From Teichococcus aerophilus (GTDB taxonomy: Bacteria > Pseudomonadota > Alphaproteobacteria > Acetobacterales > Acetobacteraceae), in contig NZ_JACTVA010000044.1 in assembly GCF_014490485.1 (NCBI RefSeq), positions 1-47,155 of the forward strand: DNA of 47,155 bases, written 5' to 3'. Numbering within the stretch: position 1 is the first letter of the stretch; each line of letters starts with the position of its first letter. The notes under the pieces were generated by a model. That model did not search any database, was not told the DNA's origin, and worked only from the letters and a program-made list of their open reading frames with translations. The translations under genes and the position numbers were made by a program. Shown piece after piece: positions 16,689-25,717 of this stretch.

Positions 16689-17789
16689 ATGACCTCAGGC
16701 ATGACGGACGCGACCGAGCAACCGGGCTTCGAGCGCAACGGGGACACCCTGGCGTTGCGGGGCGAGCTGACGACGGCGCGCGTCGGCCCGCTGTGGAACC
16801 CGATGGTGAAGGCCGGGCAGGGGGCCGGCGTGGTCGACCTCTCCGCTGTCACGGCGCTCGACACCACCGGTGCCGCGCTGGTGCTGGACGCGGCGGGGGA
16901 GGCGCGGCTGGAAGGTGCCAGCGACTCCGTCACCGCCGTGCTGAAGCGGGCGCAGGATGCGCTGGCAGCGCCGCGGCCGGCGAGGCCGGGCAAGGGCCTG
17001 CCCTTCGTGGCTGCCATCGGCGCCGGGGCCATCGGCAAGCTGAAGGCCGCGCGCGCCGGCGCCAGCTTCATGGGGGAGGCGGTGGTGCTCAGCCTGGCGG
17101 TGCTGCTGCACCCGCGCCGGCTGCGCTTCGCCGACGTGCTGCGCCACCTGGACGAGGCCGGGCTGCGCGCCTTCCCGCTGACCGTGCTGCTGGGCACGCT
17201 GATCGGCGTCATTCTCGCCTTCCAGTCCTCCATCCCGATGCGGCAGTTCGGCGCCGAGATCTTCGTGCCCGCGCTGGTCGGCGTCTCCACGGTGCGGGAG
17301 CTGGGGCCGCTGATCGCCGCCATCATCCTCTCCGGCCGCACCGGCTCCGCCTACGCCGCCGAGCTCGGCACCATGACGGTGAACGAGGAAGTGGACGCGC
17401 TGCGCATCATGGGCGTGGACCCGGTGACCATGCTGGTGCTGCCGCGCCTGCTGGCGGCCATGCTGGTGATGCCGGTGCTGGCGCTGGTGATGAACCTGTC
17501 GGCGCTGGTCGGCATGGGTATCGTCATGGGCAGCCTGGGCTTCCCGGGCGCGCTGGTGATCAACCAGCTGCAGCAATGGCTGACCCTCGGCTCGCTGGCC
17601 GGCGGGCTGGGCAAGGCGGCGATCTTCGGCCTCGTCATCGCCGGTATCGGCTGCCGGGCCGGGCTTTCGGCCGGGCGAGGGCCGCGCGCGGTGGGCGATG
17701 CGGCAACCTCGGCCGTGGTGGGCGGCATCGTCGCCACCGTGCTGCTGGATGGCCTGTTCGCCGTGCTGTTCTTCCGGTTGGGGTGGTGA
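16689..17789 (+). CDS. mlaE: MlaE-family ABC permease with N-terminal STAS domain
   Basis: A 366-residue inner-membrane permease of an MCE/Mla-type lipid transporter. An N-terminal STAS-like domain (about 1-90, DLSAVTALDTTGAALVL) is fused to the MlaE domain (about 130-366) with the signatures ELGPLIAAIILSGRTGSAYA and MTVNEEVDALRIMG, and several membrane helices. In E. coli the STAS part is the separate protein MlaB; fused forms are common in alphaproteobacteria. Two starts are possible, 16689 (chosen, GGAAA upstream) and 16701. The ATPase gene begins 2 bases after the stop. Confidence 0.93.
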   Translation: MTSGMTDATEQPGFERNGDTLALRGELTTARVGPLWNPMVKAGQGAGVVDLSAVTALDTTGAALVLDAAGEARLEGASDSVTAVLKRAQDALAAPRPARPGKGLPFVAAIGAGAIGKLKAARAGASFMGEAVVLSLAVLLHPRRLRFADVLRHLDEAGLRAFPLTVLLGTLIGVILAFQSSIPMRQFGAEIFVPALVGVSTVRELGPLIAAIILSGRTGSAYAAELGTMTVNEEVDALRIMGVDPVTMLVLPRLLAAMLVMPVLALVMNLSALVGMGIVMGSLGFPGALVINQLQQWLTLGSLAGGLGKAAIFGLVIAGIGCRAGLSAGRGPRAVGDAATSAVVGGIVATVLLDGLFAVLFFRLGW

Positions 17790-17791
17790 GC

Positions 17792-18748
17792 ATGGATCAG
17801 CCGCGCGATGGCCAGGCGCCCATGAACCCCGGCGGAGCGCCACCCGTGAACCCTGGCGGCAAGCCGCCCACGGGCCACGCCGGCAGGCCGCCGGTGAACA
17901 ATGATGGCCGGGCGCCCGCAGGCACGGCCGCGCAGGCCGGGGCCGCCGGCGCGGCCACGCCTGTCGGCGCCGATGCACCGGATGTCACCACCCGCACGGT
18001 GCAAGACCCGGTGGTGGAGGCGCGGGGCGTCGCCATGGCCTTCGGCAGCAACACGCTGTTCCGCGACGTCAGCTTCCAGGTGGCCAAGGGAGAGGTGTTC
18101 GTTATCCTCGGCGGCTCCGGCTGCGGCAAGTCCACCCTGCTGAAGCTGATGATTGGGCTGTACGAGCCGACAGCCGGCGAGACCACCATCCTGGGCGAGG
18201 ACCTGCACGCCGCCGACGGCGATTCCCGCAAGCAATTGCTGGCCCGGCTGGGCGTCATGTGGCAGTCCGGCGCGCTGTTCGGCAGCATGACGCTGCTGGA
18301 GAACGTGATGCTGCCGCTGGAGGAGCACACCCGCCTACCACGCGCGGCGCGCGAGGAGGTGGCGCGGGTGAAGCTGGGGCTGGTCGGCCTCTCGGACGCC
18401 GCCAACCGGCTGCCGGCGGAAATTTCCGGCGGCATGGCCAAGCGCGCCGGCATCGCCCGCGCCATGGCGCTGGACCCGCCCGTGCTGTTCCTGGACGAGC
18501 CCAGCGCGGGCCTCGACCCCATCACCTCCGCCGGGCTGGACCAGCTCATCAAGGACCTGGCGCGCGACCTGGGTACCACCTTCGTGGTGGTGACTCATGA
18601 ACTGCAGAGCATTCTGGCCATCGGGGACCGTTGCATCATGCTGGACAAGCAGGCCAAGGGCATGATCGCCGAGGGCGACCCCCGCGAACTCCGCGACCAC
18701 GCGACGCACCCCACCGTGCGCGCCTTCTTCCGCCGGGAGGCGATGTAA
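17792..18748 (+). CDS. mlaF: MlaF-family ABC ATPase with a Pro/Gly-rich N-terminal extension
   Basis: A 318-residue ATPase that powers the MlaE-type permease. The ABC domain begins near residue 70 and shows Walker A (GGSGCGKST), Q-loop region (MWQSGALF), the signature ISGGMAKRAGIARA, Walker B (LFLDEPSAGLD) and the H-loop (VVTHE). About 65 residues before it form an unusual low-complexity leader with repeated units such as NPGGAPP, NPGGKPP, HAGRPP and DGRAPAG. The leader is in frame from the ATG at 17792, two bases after mlaE, and no better internal start is visible. Confidence 0.92.
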   Translation: MDQPRDGQAPMNPGGAPPVNPGGKPPTGHAGRPPVNNDGRAPAGTAAQAGAAGAATPVGADAPDVTTRTVQDPVVEARGVAMAFGSNTLFRDVSFQVAKGEVFVILGGSGCGKSTLLKLMIGLYEPTAGETTILGEDLHAADGDSRKQLLARLGVMWQSGALFGSMTLLENVMLPLEEHTRLPRAAREEVARVKLGLVGLSDAANRLPAEISGGMAKRAGIARAMALDPPVLFLDEPSAGLDPITSAGLDQLIKDLARDLGTTFVVVTHELQSILAIGDRCIMLDKQAKGMIAEGDPRELRDHATHPTVRAFFRREAM

Positions 18749-18753
18749 ACACC

Positions 18754-19776
18754 ATGGCGACATCCCGCAGCCTGTATGTCCGCGTCGGCGCCCTCATCCT
18801 GTTCGGGCTGGCGCTCGGCGTCGGCTTCATCCTGTTCCTCACCTCCGGCCGGCTCGGCGAGGGGGCGGAGACCTACGAGACCTATCTGAGCGAGAGCGTG
18901 ACCGGGCTGGAGGTCGGCGCCCCCGTGCGCTACCGCGGCGTGCGCATCGGCCAGGTGACGGAGGTGGGGCTGGTCAACGCCTCCTACCGTCCGGCTTCCC
19001 AGACCGAGGCGATCGCCGCCTTCCAGCTGGTGATGGTGCGCTTCGCGGTCGACCCCGCCCGCACTAACCTGCAGGACGACGACGCGGTGGTGAAGGCGGT
19101 GGAGATCGGCCTGCGTGCCCGGCTCTCCAGCCAGGGCATCACGGGCGTTTCCTATATCGAGCTGGATTTCGTCGACGCGACGCGCTTCCCGCCGCGCCCT
19201 GTGCCGTGGACGCCGCGCTACCAGATTATCCCCTCCATCCCCTCCACCGTCGCGCAGGTGCAGAACGCGGCGGAGCAGGTGATGCTGCGGATCCAGCAGG
19301 CGCCGATCGAGGAGATCATGAGCGACGTCGCCGGGCTGACCTCCGCGCTGCGCGAGCAGACCAGCAATGGCGGCGACGTCGCCCGCACTTTCCACGAGGC
19401 GGCCGAGACGCTGACGGCGCTGCGGCAGGCGGTGGTGGATGCGGACCTCGCCGGCACGATGCAGCAACTGCGCAGCGTCGCCACCAACCTGAACCAGCTG
19501 ACTGGGGGCGAGGATATGCGCCGTACCCTGGCCAGCATCTCCGCCGCCGCGAACGACCTGAAGGCCAGCATGGCGCGCCTGCCGGGTGCGATCGCCTCGC
19601 TGGAAGGCACCGTGCGCGCCGCGCGCGGCGTGACGCAGGATACCAACGCCGACCTGGCGCCCATCCTGCGGGACCTGCGCGCTGTGGCCAGCAACCTGCG
19701 CGACACCACCGAGTTGCTGCGCCGGGCGCCCGGCGCCGCCATCCTCGGCGCCCCGCCGCCACCCCCCAACCGTTGA
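18754..19776 (+). CDS. mlaD: MlaD-family MCE-domain protein
   Basis: A 340-residue periplasmic lipid-binding subunit anchored by one N-terminal helix (about residues 8-31, GALILFGLALGVGFILFLT). The MCE domain follows (about 40-150), with VTGLEVGAPVRYRGVRIGQV and GITGVSYIELDF. The long C-terminal part is predicted helical with many Ala, Leu and Arg residues, as in other MCE proteins that form hexameric tunnels. The ATG at 18754 is 5 bases after mlaF with GGGAGG upstream. The lipoprotein gene follows at once. Confidence 0.93.
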   Translation: MATSRSLYVRVGALILFGLALGVGFILFLTSGRLGEGAETYETYLSESVTGLEVGAPVRYRGVRIGQVTEVGLVNASYRPASQTEAIAAFQLVMVRFAVDPARTNLQDDDAVVKAVEIGLRARLSSQGITGVSYIELDFVDATRFPPRPVPWTPRYQIIPSIPSTVAQVQNAAEQVMLRIQQAPIEEIMSDVAGLTSALREQTSNGGDVARTFHEAAETLTALRQAVVDADLAGTMQQLRSVATNLNQLTGGEDMRRTLASISAAANDLKASMARLPGAIASLEGTVRAARGVTQDTNADLAPILRDLRAVASNLRDTTELLRRAPGAAILGAPPPPPNR

Positions 19777-19790
19777 TGAGGCAATCCCCG

Positions 19791-20414
19791 ATGAAGCGAC
19801 GCGCCCTGCTGCTGGCCCTTCCCATGACCGCCGGTCTGGCCGCCTGCGGCAGCGTGTTGCCGGACCGGCCCTATGTGGAGACGCTGCGCTTCCCCTTCAC
19901 CGCCACCCGCAACGGCCCGCCGGCCGGCGCCGGGCGCCGCGTGTTGCTGGTGCGGCTGATGCGCGCGGCCCCGGGCATGGAAACCCGCGGCCTGCGCAGC
20001 ATCCGCGCCGACGGTACCGAGGTGGTGGATTTCTACGCCGAGTGGACCGCGCCCCCGGCCGAGCTGGCCGAGGAATCGCTGCGCCGCTGGCTCTCCGCGT
20101 CCGGGCTGTTCGGTGCGGTGGTGGCCCAGGGCACCCGTGCGCCCAGCGACTTCACCCTGGAATGCGAACTGACCGGCCTGGTGGCCGATCTCGGCCGAAG
20201 CGAAGCCCGCGCCGGGCTTTCCGCCGTGCTGATGCGCGACGTGAACGGCGAATCGCGGCTGGTGCGCCAGCTTGCCGTCACCGGCCGCGCAGCGCTGCCC
20301 GCCGTGGCCGCCGACGCCACCCTGCCGCCAGCCGCCGTGGCCGCCGGCATGAACGCTGCCTTCGCCGCCGCCCTGGGCGCGCTGGAGAAAGGGCTGGCGC
20401 CGTTCGTGCGCTGA
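19791..20414 (+). CDS. ABC-type transport auxiliary lipoprotein (PqiC/LptE-like)
   Basis: A 207-residue lipoprotein with a type II signal (MKRRALLLALPMTAGLAAC; lipobox LAAC, so the lipidated Cys is residue 19). The mature protein resembles the family of auxiliary lipoproteins that accompany MCE transporters (VETLRFP near the start, FYAEWTAPPAELAEESLRRWL, LECELTGLVADL). It is the fourth gene of the Mla-like operon and probably links the system to the outer membrane. An ATG at 19776 overlapping the mlaD stop is possible, but the ATG at 19791 has GAGG 9 bases upstream and a cleaner signal peptide. Confidence 0.85.
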   Translation: MKRRALLLALPMTAGLAACGSVLPDRPYVETLRFPFTATRNGPPAGAGRRVLLVRLMRAAPGMETRGLRSIRADGTEVVDFYAEWTAPPAELAEESLRRWLSASGLFGAVVAQGTRAPSDFTLECELTGLVADLGRSEARAGLSAVLMRDVNGESRLVRQLAVTGRAALPAVAADATLPPAAVAAGMNAAFAAALGALEKGLAPFVR

Positions 20415-20474
20415 AACTGGGGCGGGCTTCCGACACTGGATCTGTGTTCGGAGTTGATCGCGTTTGGGAGACAA

Positions 20475-20697
20475 GGAAAGCCGGGGAAGGAATTCCCCGG
20501 ACCCCATCTTCTCTTTTTTCGAGTTTCGCCGTCGTGGCTGCTGAGGGCGCCAGAGGTCTCAGACCTCCGGCGGCTGAGGGTTCAGCGCGCGCGACCCAGT
20601 TACAAAATGGCTAAGCAGCGTTCGCTCTCAGTCTGCAGCGTCATGCCAAATTTGCAGAAAAAAGAAGGGGTCTGGGGAATTCATTCCCCAGCCTTTC
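20475..20697. repeat. Hairpin-ended intergenic element, copy 4
   Basis: About 223 bp. Left end GGAAAG, CCGGGGAA (20481-20488), GGAA, TTCCCCGG (20493-20500), then CCCCATCTTCTCTTTTTTC. Right end AAAAAAGAAGGGG, CTGGGGAA (20672-20679), TTCA, TTCCCCAG (20684-20691). The right arms differ from the family at the same position on both sides and still pair. Interior palindrome GAGGTCT/AGACCTC (20553-20567), then GGCTGAGGGTTCAGC and AAAATGGCTAAGCAGC, same orientation as copies 2 and 5. It starts 60 bases after the Mla-operon stop and probably terminates it. Confidence 0.8.
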
Positions 20698-20776
20698 TTT
20701 CGCTGGCGTCCTCCGATGAATGCTCTGGTCACCACCAGCAGCGCGGCGTCACACAAAACCGCCAGCCGCAGCGCTG

Positions 20777-20791
20777 TTAACCCCTCCCTAA
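20777..20791. promoter_or_regulatory. Possible CtrA-like box
   Basis: TTAA, seven bases, then CTAA: one mismatch from the CtrA consensus TTAA-N7-TTAA. It lies 85 bases before the ATG of the DUF2939-like gene in an otherwise G+C-rich stretch. Such near-matches arise by chance, so this is only suggestive. Confidence 0.25.
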
Positions 20792-20875
20792 CCTTCGTCG
20801 CGTTAGTCTCAAAACAGAGACGAAATGCCTGATCCGCTCGCGGTGTGAGAATTCAGGGAAGCATGAGGCGGCCGC

Positions 20876-21559
20876 ATGTCGAGCAGCATCGATTCATGGG
20901 ACGAGGTTTGGGACGACTACGAGGCGCGGCAGCCTGAGCCGGAGGCGCAGCGGGGTGCCCCGAGGCGGCGGCGTGGCGTGTGGCGCCGGGTTGTTGTGCC
21001 AGTATTGGCGGCGGTGGTGTTCCTGCTGGGGTGTCTGGCGGGCTCGGCCTGGCCGGTGCTGAATCTGTATGCGCTGGCGCTGCGGCAGGATGCGCCGGGT
21101 TTGCTGCGGCAGGTGGATCTGCGCGGAGCGCAGCCGGGCCTGCTGGCGGGGCTGCGGCGACATGCAGGGCTGGAAGCGGCGGCGACGGCACCTGGGCGTG
21201 GCAGCGCCGCGGAGGCTTTGCTGGGCGCAATGGCGGAGGAGATGGCCACGGCCCTGGCCCACCCCGGGGCCTTGGCGCAACTGGCGGTGGCGCGGCAGGG
21301 CGGGGCGGTGGTGCCGCTGGGGGGCGCCGTGGCGCCGCCACTGCAGGCGCCGGTGCTGGCCGGGCGGGGCGCGATGTCGCTGGATATCGGCGTGGCACGG
21401 GGTGTGGGCGGCTTTGGGCTGGACCTGGCGTGGCGGCAGGGCGGCTGGCACGCCGTGGCGGTCAGCCTGCTGGACCCGCCGGTGACGCTGGGGGCGGCCG
21501 GCGTGCGGGCGCAGGGTGCGCAGGCGGCGCTGGCGGTGCCGGGGCGGCGGTCTGGCTGA
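20876..21559 (+). CDS. DUF2939-like single-pass membrane protein
   Basis: A 227-residue protein with an acidic then Arg-rich cytoplasmic leader, one membrane helix at about residues 39-62 (VVVPVLAAVVFLLGCLAGSA) and a periplasmic domain opening with LNLYALALRQDAPGLLRQVD and LLAGLRRH. That arrangement matches DUF2939 proteins, whose function is unknown. The C-terminal part is rich in Ala, Gly and Val. Codon bias supports coding. The ATG at 20876 has only a weak ribosome site. fhs begins 68 bases after the stop. Confidence 0.7.
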   Translation: MSSSIDSWDEVWDDYEARQPEPEAQRGAPRRRRGVWRRVVVPVLAAVVFLLGCLAGSAWPVLNLYALALRQDAPGLLRQVDLRGAQPGLLAGLRRHAGLEAAATAPGRGSAAEALLGAMAEEMATALAHPGALAQLAVARQGGAVVPLGGAVAPPLQAPVLAGRGAMSLDIGVARGVGGFGLDLAWRQGGWHAVAVSLLDPPVTLGAAGVRAQGAQAALAVPGRRSG

Positions 21560-21627
21560 CGCACTGTCTTGCCGCTTTCGCCGCCGGGCGATAAGCCGGC
21601 CGCAGGCAGCAGCAGGGATGACACGGC

Positions 21628-23298
21628 ATGGCGACCGACCTGGAGATCGCGCGCGCGGCGCAACTCCGGCCGATCCGCGAGATCGCGGAGAAGGCTGGCA
21701 TCCCTGAGTCGGCGCTGGAGCCGTATGGCCGCCACAAGGCGAAGATCAGCCTGGATTTCGTCACGGCGCAGGAGAGCCGCCCGGATGGCGCCCTGGTGCT
21801 GGTGACCGGCATCAGCCCCACCCCGGCCGGCGAGGGCAAGACCACGACGACGGTGGGGCTGGGCGATGCGCTGAACAGCCTGGGCACGCGCGCGATGATC
21901 GCGCTGCGCGAGCCTTCGCTCGGCCCGTGCTTCGGCGTGAAGGGTGGCGCCACCGGCGGCGGTTATGCCCAAGTGCTGCCGATGGAGGAGATCAACCTTC
22001 ACTTCACCGGCGATTTCCACGCCATCACCTCGGCCAACAATCTGCTGGCGGCGATGGTGGACAACCACCTGTACTGGGGCAACGAGCTGGGGCTGGATGC
22101 GCGCCGCATCGTCTGGCGCCGTGCCATCGACATGAATGACCGCGCGTTGCGCAGCATCACCGCCGGGCTCGGCGGCGTGCCCAACGGCTTCCCGCGTGAG
22201 GATGGGTTCGACATCACCGTCGCCTCGGAAGTCATGGCGGTGTTCTGCCTGTCGCGCGACCTCGCGGACCTGCAGCGGCGGCTGGGGCGGATCATCGTCG
22301 GGCATACGCGGGATGGGCGCGCCATCACGGCGCATGACCTGAAGGCGGATGGCGCCATGGCAGCGCTGTTGCGGGATGCGCTGGCGCCGAACCTGGTGCA
22401 GACGCTGGAAGGCAGCCCGGCGCTGGTGCATGGCGGGCCATTCGCCAACATCGCCCATGGCTGCAACAGTGTCATCGCCACGCGGCTGGCATTGAAGCTG
22501 GCTGACGTGGTGGTAACGGAGGCGGGCTTCGGCGCCGACCTGGGCGCCGAGAAGTTCCTGGACATCAAGTGCCGCCAGGCCGGGCTCTCGCCCGCCGCCT
22601 GCGTCGTCGTCGCCACGGTGCGGGCACTGAAGATGCATGGTGGCGTGGCCAAGTCCGCGCTGGGGGCTGAGGATGTGGCGGCGGTGACGCGCGGCACCGC
22701 CAATCTGCGCCGGCATGTGCAGAACATGCAGAAATTTGGCCTGCCGGTCGTGGTGGCACTAAACAAGTTCGTCAGCGACACGCAGGCGGAGATCGAAGCG
22801 GTGCAGGCGGCGATGCGCGCGCTGGGTGTGGATGCCATTCTCTGCACCCATTGGGGCGATGGCGCCGCGGGCGCGCAGGAACTGGCCCGCGCCGTGCAGG
22901 CGATGATCGCCAGCGGCCGCGCGAAGTTCGAGCCGCTGTACAACGACCACGTCTCCCTGGCTGGAAAGATCGAGACGGTGGCACGCGAGATCTATCACGC
23001 CTCCGCCGTCAGCATCCCGCCGCCGGTGGCGGCGAAGCTGCGGAAGTTCGAGGAAGCGGGCTTTGGCGAGGTGCCGGTCTGCATCGCCAAGACGCAGTAT
23101 TCCTTCAGTGCCGACCCGACGATGCTGGGTGCGCCGGAAGGCCATGTGCTGCCGCTGCGCGAGGTGCGGCTTTCCGCCGGGGCGCAGTTCGTCGTCGCGA
23201 TCGCGGGGGAGATCATGACCATGCCGGGCCTGCCGCGCCGCCCGGCGGCGGAAGGCATCGGCCTGGATGCGGATGGCCGCATCGACGGGCTGTTCTAG
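21628..23298 (+). CDS. fhs: Formate-tetrahydrofolate ligase
   Basis: A 556-residue cytoplasmic enzyme that joins formate to tetrahydrofolate with ATP, giving 10-formyl-THF for one-carbon metabolism. The ATP-binding segment [19 protein letters not shown] near residue 62 and the following [19 protein letters not shown] are diagnostic, as are [14 protein letters not shown] and [14 protein letters not shown]. The length matches the family. The ATG at 21628 has AGGGA about 9 bases upstream. It appears to be a single-gene unit between a DUF2939-like gene and a methyltransferase gene on the same strand. Confidence 0.97.
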   Translation: MATDLEIARAAQLRPIREIAEKAGIPESALEPYGRHKAKISLDFVTAQESRPDGALVLVTGISPTPAGEGKTTTTVGLGDALNSLGTRAMIALREPSLGPCFGVKGGATGGGYAQVLPMEEINLHFTGDFHAITSANNLLAAMVDNHLYWGNELGLDARRIVWRRAIDMNDRALRSITAGLGGVPNGFPREDGFDITVASEVMAVFCLSRDLADLQRRLGRIIVGHTRDGRAITAHDLKADGAMAALLRDALAPNLVQTLEGSPALVHGGPFANIAHGCNSVIATRLALKLADVVVTEAGFGADLGAEKFLDIKCRQAGLSPAACVVVATVRALKMHGGVAKSALGAEDVAAVTRGTANLRRHVQNMQKFGLPVVVALNKFVSDTQAEIEAVQAAMRALGVDAILCTHWGDGAAGAQELARAVQAMIASGRAKFEPLYNDHVSLAGKIETVAREIYHASAVSIPPPVAAKLRKFEEAGFGEVPVCIAKTQYSFSADPTMLGAPEGHVLPLREVRLSAGAQFVVAIAGEIMTMPGLPRRPAAEGIGLDADGRIDGLF

Positions 23299-23422
23299 GC
23301 CGGCCGGATGCGTGCCGCCCCGCGATGCCGTGACGCCGTGCGCCTGGCGATGACGCACGGGCTGCGGCATCGCCGTCGTGGGGTGACTGTCCTGCCCCGG
23401 TCCGGACGGGGCTAGCCCGCGC

Positions 23423-24622
23423 ATGGCGAAGCCCGACCCGGATGCGCTGCTGCGGCAAGGCCTGGCCCGGCACCAGGCCGGCGATACCGCCGAGGCCGGG
23501 CGGCTGTACCGCCGCGTGCTGGCGCTGCGCCCGGCGGATGGCAATGCGCTGAACCTGCTGGGCCAGTTGGCCCGTGCCCAGGGCGACCTGAAAGCGGCGC
23601 TGGCGCTGACTGGCCGTGCCGTGGCGCTGCACCCGGGCGCACCGGTCTTCCTGGCGGCGCACGGCGCCACCCTGGCCGAGGCCGGGCGGCTGGACGAGGC
23701 CGTGGCCACCCTGCGCGCCACCGTGGCCGCGCGGCCTACGGACGCCGTCAGCCTGCGCAACCTGGGGCAGGCGCTGGCCGCGCTGGGCCGCACCGGGGAG
23801 GCTTTGGTGCCGCTGCGGCAGGCCGTGGCGCTGCACCCGGCCGCCGCCGAGGCGCAACTGGCCCTGGCCCATGCCTGCCGCGAGGCCGGGCTGCGGGAGG
23901 AAGCCGCCATCCATGCCCGGAATGCCGCGGCCGACCCGGCCCTGGCCGGGCAGGCGGGTTTCCTGCTGGCCGCGCTGGGTGCCGCCCCGGCGCCCGACCG
24001 CGCGCCCGCCGCCTATGTGCGCGACCTGTTCGACCAATACGCCCCGCGCTTCGATGACGACCTGACCGGGCGCCTCGGCTACCGCACCCCCGCCGCACTG
24101 GCCGAGCTGCTGCGGGATTCCGGGATCGCCGTCGATAGCAGCCTGCGAGTGCTGGATCTCGGCTGTGGCACCGGACTTTCCGGCGTCGCGCTGGCCCCCT
24201 TCGCCGCGCGGCTGGAGGGGCTGGACCTCTCGCCCCGCATGCTGGCGGCGGCGCGAGCGCGCGGCCTCTATCACGCGCTGCATGAGACCGACCTGCTGGA
24301 CGCCCTGCCGCGCCAGCCAGGCGCCTGGGACCTGATCGTGGCGGCCGACGTGCTGAACTACCTGGGCGACCTGGCTCCGGTGCTGCCAGCCCTGGCCGCC
24401 GCACTGGCCCAAGGCGGCACCGCCGCCTTCAGCGTGGAGGTGGGCGAGGTGGCGCCCTTCGCCCTTGGCCCCGGGCTGCGCTACCGCCACCAGCCGGCGC
24501 ATCTGCGCGGTCTGTTCGCCGGGGCAGGGCTGTCCGTCCTGGCGGAGCAGGATTGCGTGCTGCGGCAGGAACAGGGGCAGGCGGTGGCTGGGATGCTATG
24601 GGTGCTGCGCCGGCAGGGGTGA
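23423..24622 (+). CDS. TPR-repeat SAM-dependent methyltransferase
   Basis: A 399-residue fusion of about five tetratricopeptide repeats (residues 5-175; units such as QGLARHQAGDTAEAGRLYRR and ALAALGRTGEALVPLRQAV) and a class I methyltransferase (about 195-399). Motif I is LDLGCGTGLSG and the post-motif acidic residue lies in LEGLDLSPRML. VRDLFDQYAPRFDDDLTGRLGY just before the domain is typical of this TPR-methyltransferase group. The substrate is unknown; the TPRs suggest a protein target or partner. The gene has an ATG at 23423 with a weak ribosome site. Repeat copy 5 starts 23 bases after the stop. Confidence 0.88.
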   Translation: MAKPDPDALLRQGLARHQAGDTAEAGRLYRRVLALRPADGNALNLLGQLARAQGDLKAALALTGRAVALHPGAPVFLAAHGATLAEAGRLDEAVATLRATVAARPTDAVSLRNLGQALAALGRTGEALVPLRQAVALHPAAAEAQLALAHACREAGLREEAAIHARNAAADPALAGQAGFLLAALGAAPAPDRAPAAYVRDLFDQYAPRFDDDLTGRLGYRTPAALAELLRDSGIAVDSSLRVLDLGCGTGLSGVALAPFAARLEGLDLSPRMLAAARARGLYHALHETDLLDALPRQPGAWDLIVAADVLNYLGDLAPVLPALAAALAQGGTAAFSVEVGEVAPFALGPGLRYRHQPAHLRGLFAGAGLSVLAEQDCVLRQEQGQAVAGMLWVLRRQG

Positions 24623-24645
24623 CGGTGGTCTTCTCCTGTGAGGGG

Positions 24646-24895
24646 GGAAGGCCGGGGAAGGGATTCCCCGGACCCCTTCTTTTTTTCGAGTTCTACCGGG
24701 CGTGCTGTTGGATGCGGCGGTTCTGAGGGACGGCAGTGTGCGCCGGAGGTCATGGACCTCCGGCGACTGAGGGCTCAGCCCGCGCGGCCTCCTTATAAAA
24801 TCATCAGGCCGCGTCCCGCTCTCAGTCCCGAAGCGGCACGCCAAACTCACAGAAAGAAAAGAAGGGGGTCCGGGGAATTCCTTCCCCGGCCTTCC
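24646..24895. repeat. Hairpin-ended intergenic element, copy 5 (clearest copy)
   Basis: About 250 bp and the best example for defining the family. Left end GGAAGG, CCGGGGAA (24652-24659), GGGA, TTCCCCGG (24664-24671), CCCC, then TTCTTTTTTTC. Centre: CGCCGGAGGTC (24741-24751), loop ATG, GACCTCCGGCG (24755-24765), then ACTGAGGGCTCAGCCCGCGC and TATAAAATCATCA. Right end AGAAAGAAAAGAAGGGGG, CCGGGGAA (24870-24877), TTCC, TTCCCCGG (24882-24889), CCTTCC. It begins 23 bases after the TPR-methyltransferase stop, with a T-rich tract placed for termination. Confidence 0.85.
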
Positions 24896-25300
24896 TTTCA
24901 ACCCAGCATCGCCAACCCTGACTGAATCCCAAAAGGCTATGCCGAGGGCGTGAAGGCTTGGCGCCACACAGGTTCATGTTGCCTTAACTCTCATCCCCGA
25001 ATGTGACGCAGCCGCATGATGCGGGAGCGACCGGGCCGCATTGCCCGCTGGATGAGGGGAATCCCTGACCCTGGGACAGATCGCGAGGCAGGCCGCCCTG
25101 GGCGGCAGGTGGGGAAGGGTGGGGCCGGCGCCGGCAGCGTCCCGATTCGCTGTTCCCATGATGCCGTGCGGTGGCGCTGCCACCGGCCATGGCCTGGCCC
25201 CGCGATGCGCCGATGCCAAGCCTGACCCTGACCCCGCAAGGTGGCAGCCGGCTGATGGCCCGGGTGCCACCCGTCCCTAGCCGGAAAGCCCGAATGCCCA
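24896..25300 (+). other. Upstream region of flbT
   Basis: About 400 bp with no convincing ORF. It should hold the flbT-flaF promoter. I looked for a sigma-54 -24/-12 pair and found none with correct spacing. Confidence 0.45.
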
Positions 25301-25717
25301 ATGAGCACCCTCGTCCTTGAACTGCGCCATGGCGATATGCTGATCGTCAATGGCGCGCCCATCCGCTTCCGCAGCCGCACCCGCGTGGAACTGACCAGCC
25401 GGGCGCGCTTCCTGTTCGGCAAGCAGATCCTGCCCGCGGAGGCGGCGACCACGCCGGTCCGCCGCATCTATTTCGCCTTGCAGACAGCCTATGTCGGCAA
25501 TGGGGAGGAACGGCAGGGCGGGCTGGCATTGGCCCGGGACCTGGTGGCCGAATACCGCAGCCAGGACGTGGCCGAGGCCGCGAAGGATGCGGTGACCCGC
25601 GCGCTGGCCGCCGCCGAGGCCGATGAGTGCTACGAGGCGCTGAAGCTGGTGCGGCGCCTGATGCGCCAGGAAGACGAATCCGCCACCGTGGAAAGCGGCG
25701 CGGCATGCGTGGCCTGA
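25301..25717 (+). CDS. flbT: Flagellin biosynthesis regulator FlbT
   Basis: A 138-residue protein matching FlbT, which in Caulobacter binds flagellin mRNA and controls its translation and stability. The N-terminal half has the family pattern LVLELRHGDMLIVNGAPIRF followed by RARFLFGKQIL. The C-terminal half is helical (LARDLVAEYRSQDV; ALKLVRRLMRQED). The ATG at 25301 has GGAAAG about 12 bases upstream. flaF overlaps the 3' end. No flagellin, hook or basal-body gene is in the window, so the pair stands apart from the structural genes. Confidence 0.9.
   Translation: MSTLVLELRHGDMLIVNGAPIRFRSRTRVELTSRARFLFGKQILPAEAATTPVRRIYFALQTAYVGNGEERQGGLALARDLVAEYRSQDVAEAAKDAVTRALAAAEADECYEALKLVRRLMRQEDESATVESGAACVA

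Noticed and set aside
24960-25300. Sigma-54 promoter for flbT-flaF
   Set aside because: Several TGGC blocks occur, but none has a TTGC at the required spacing.
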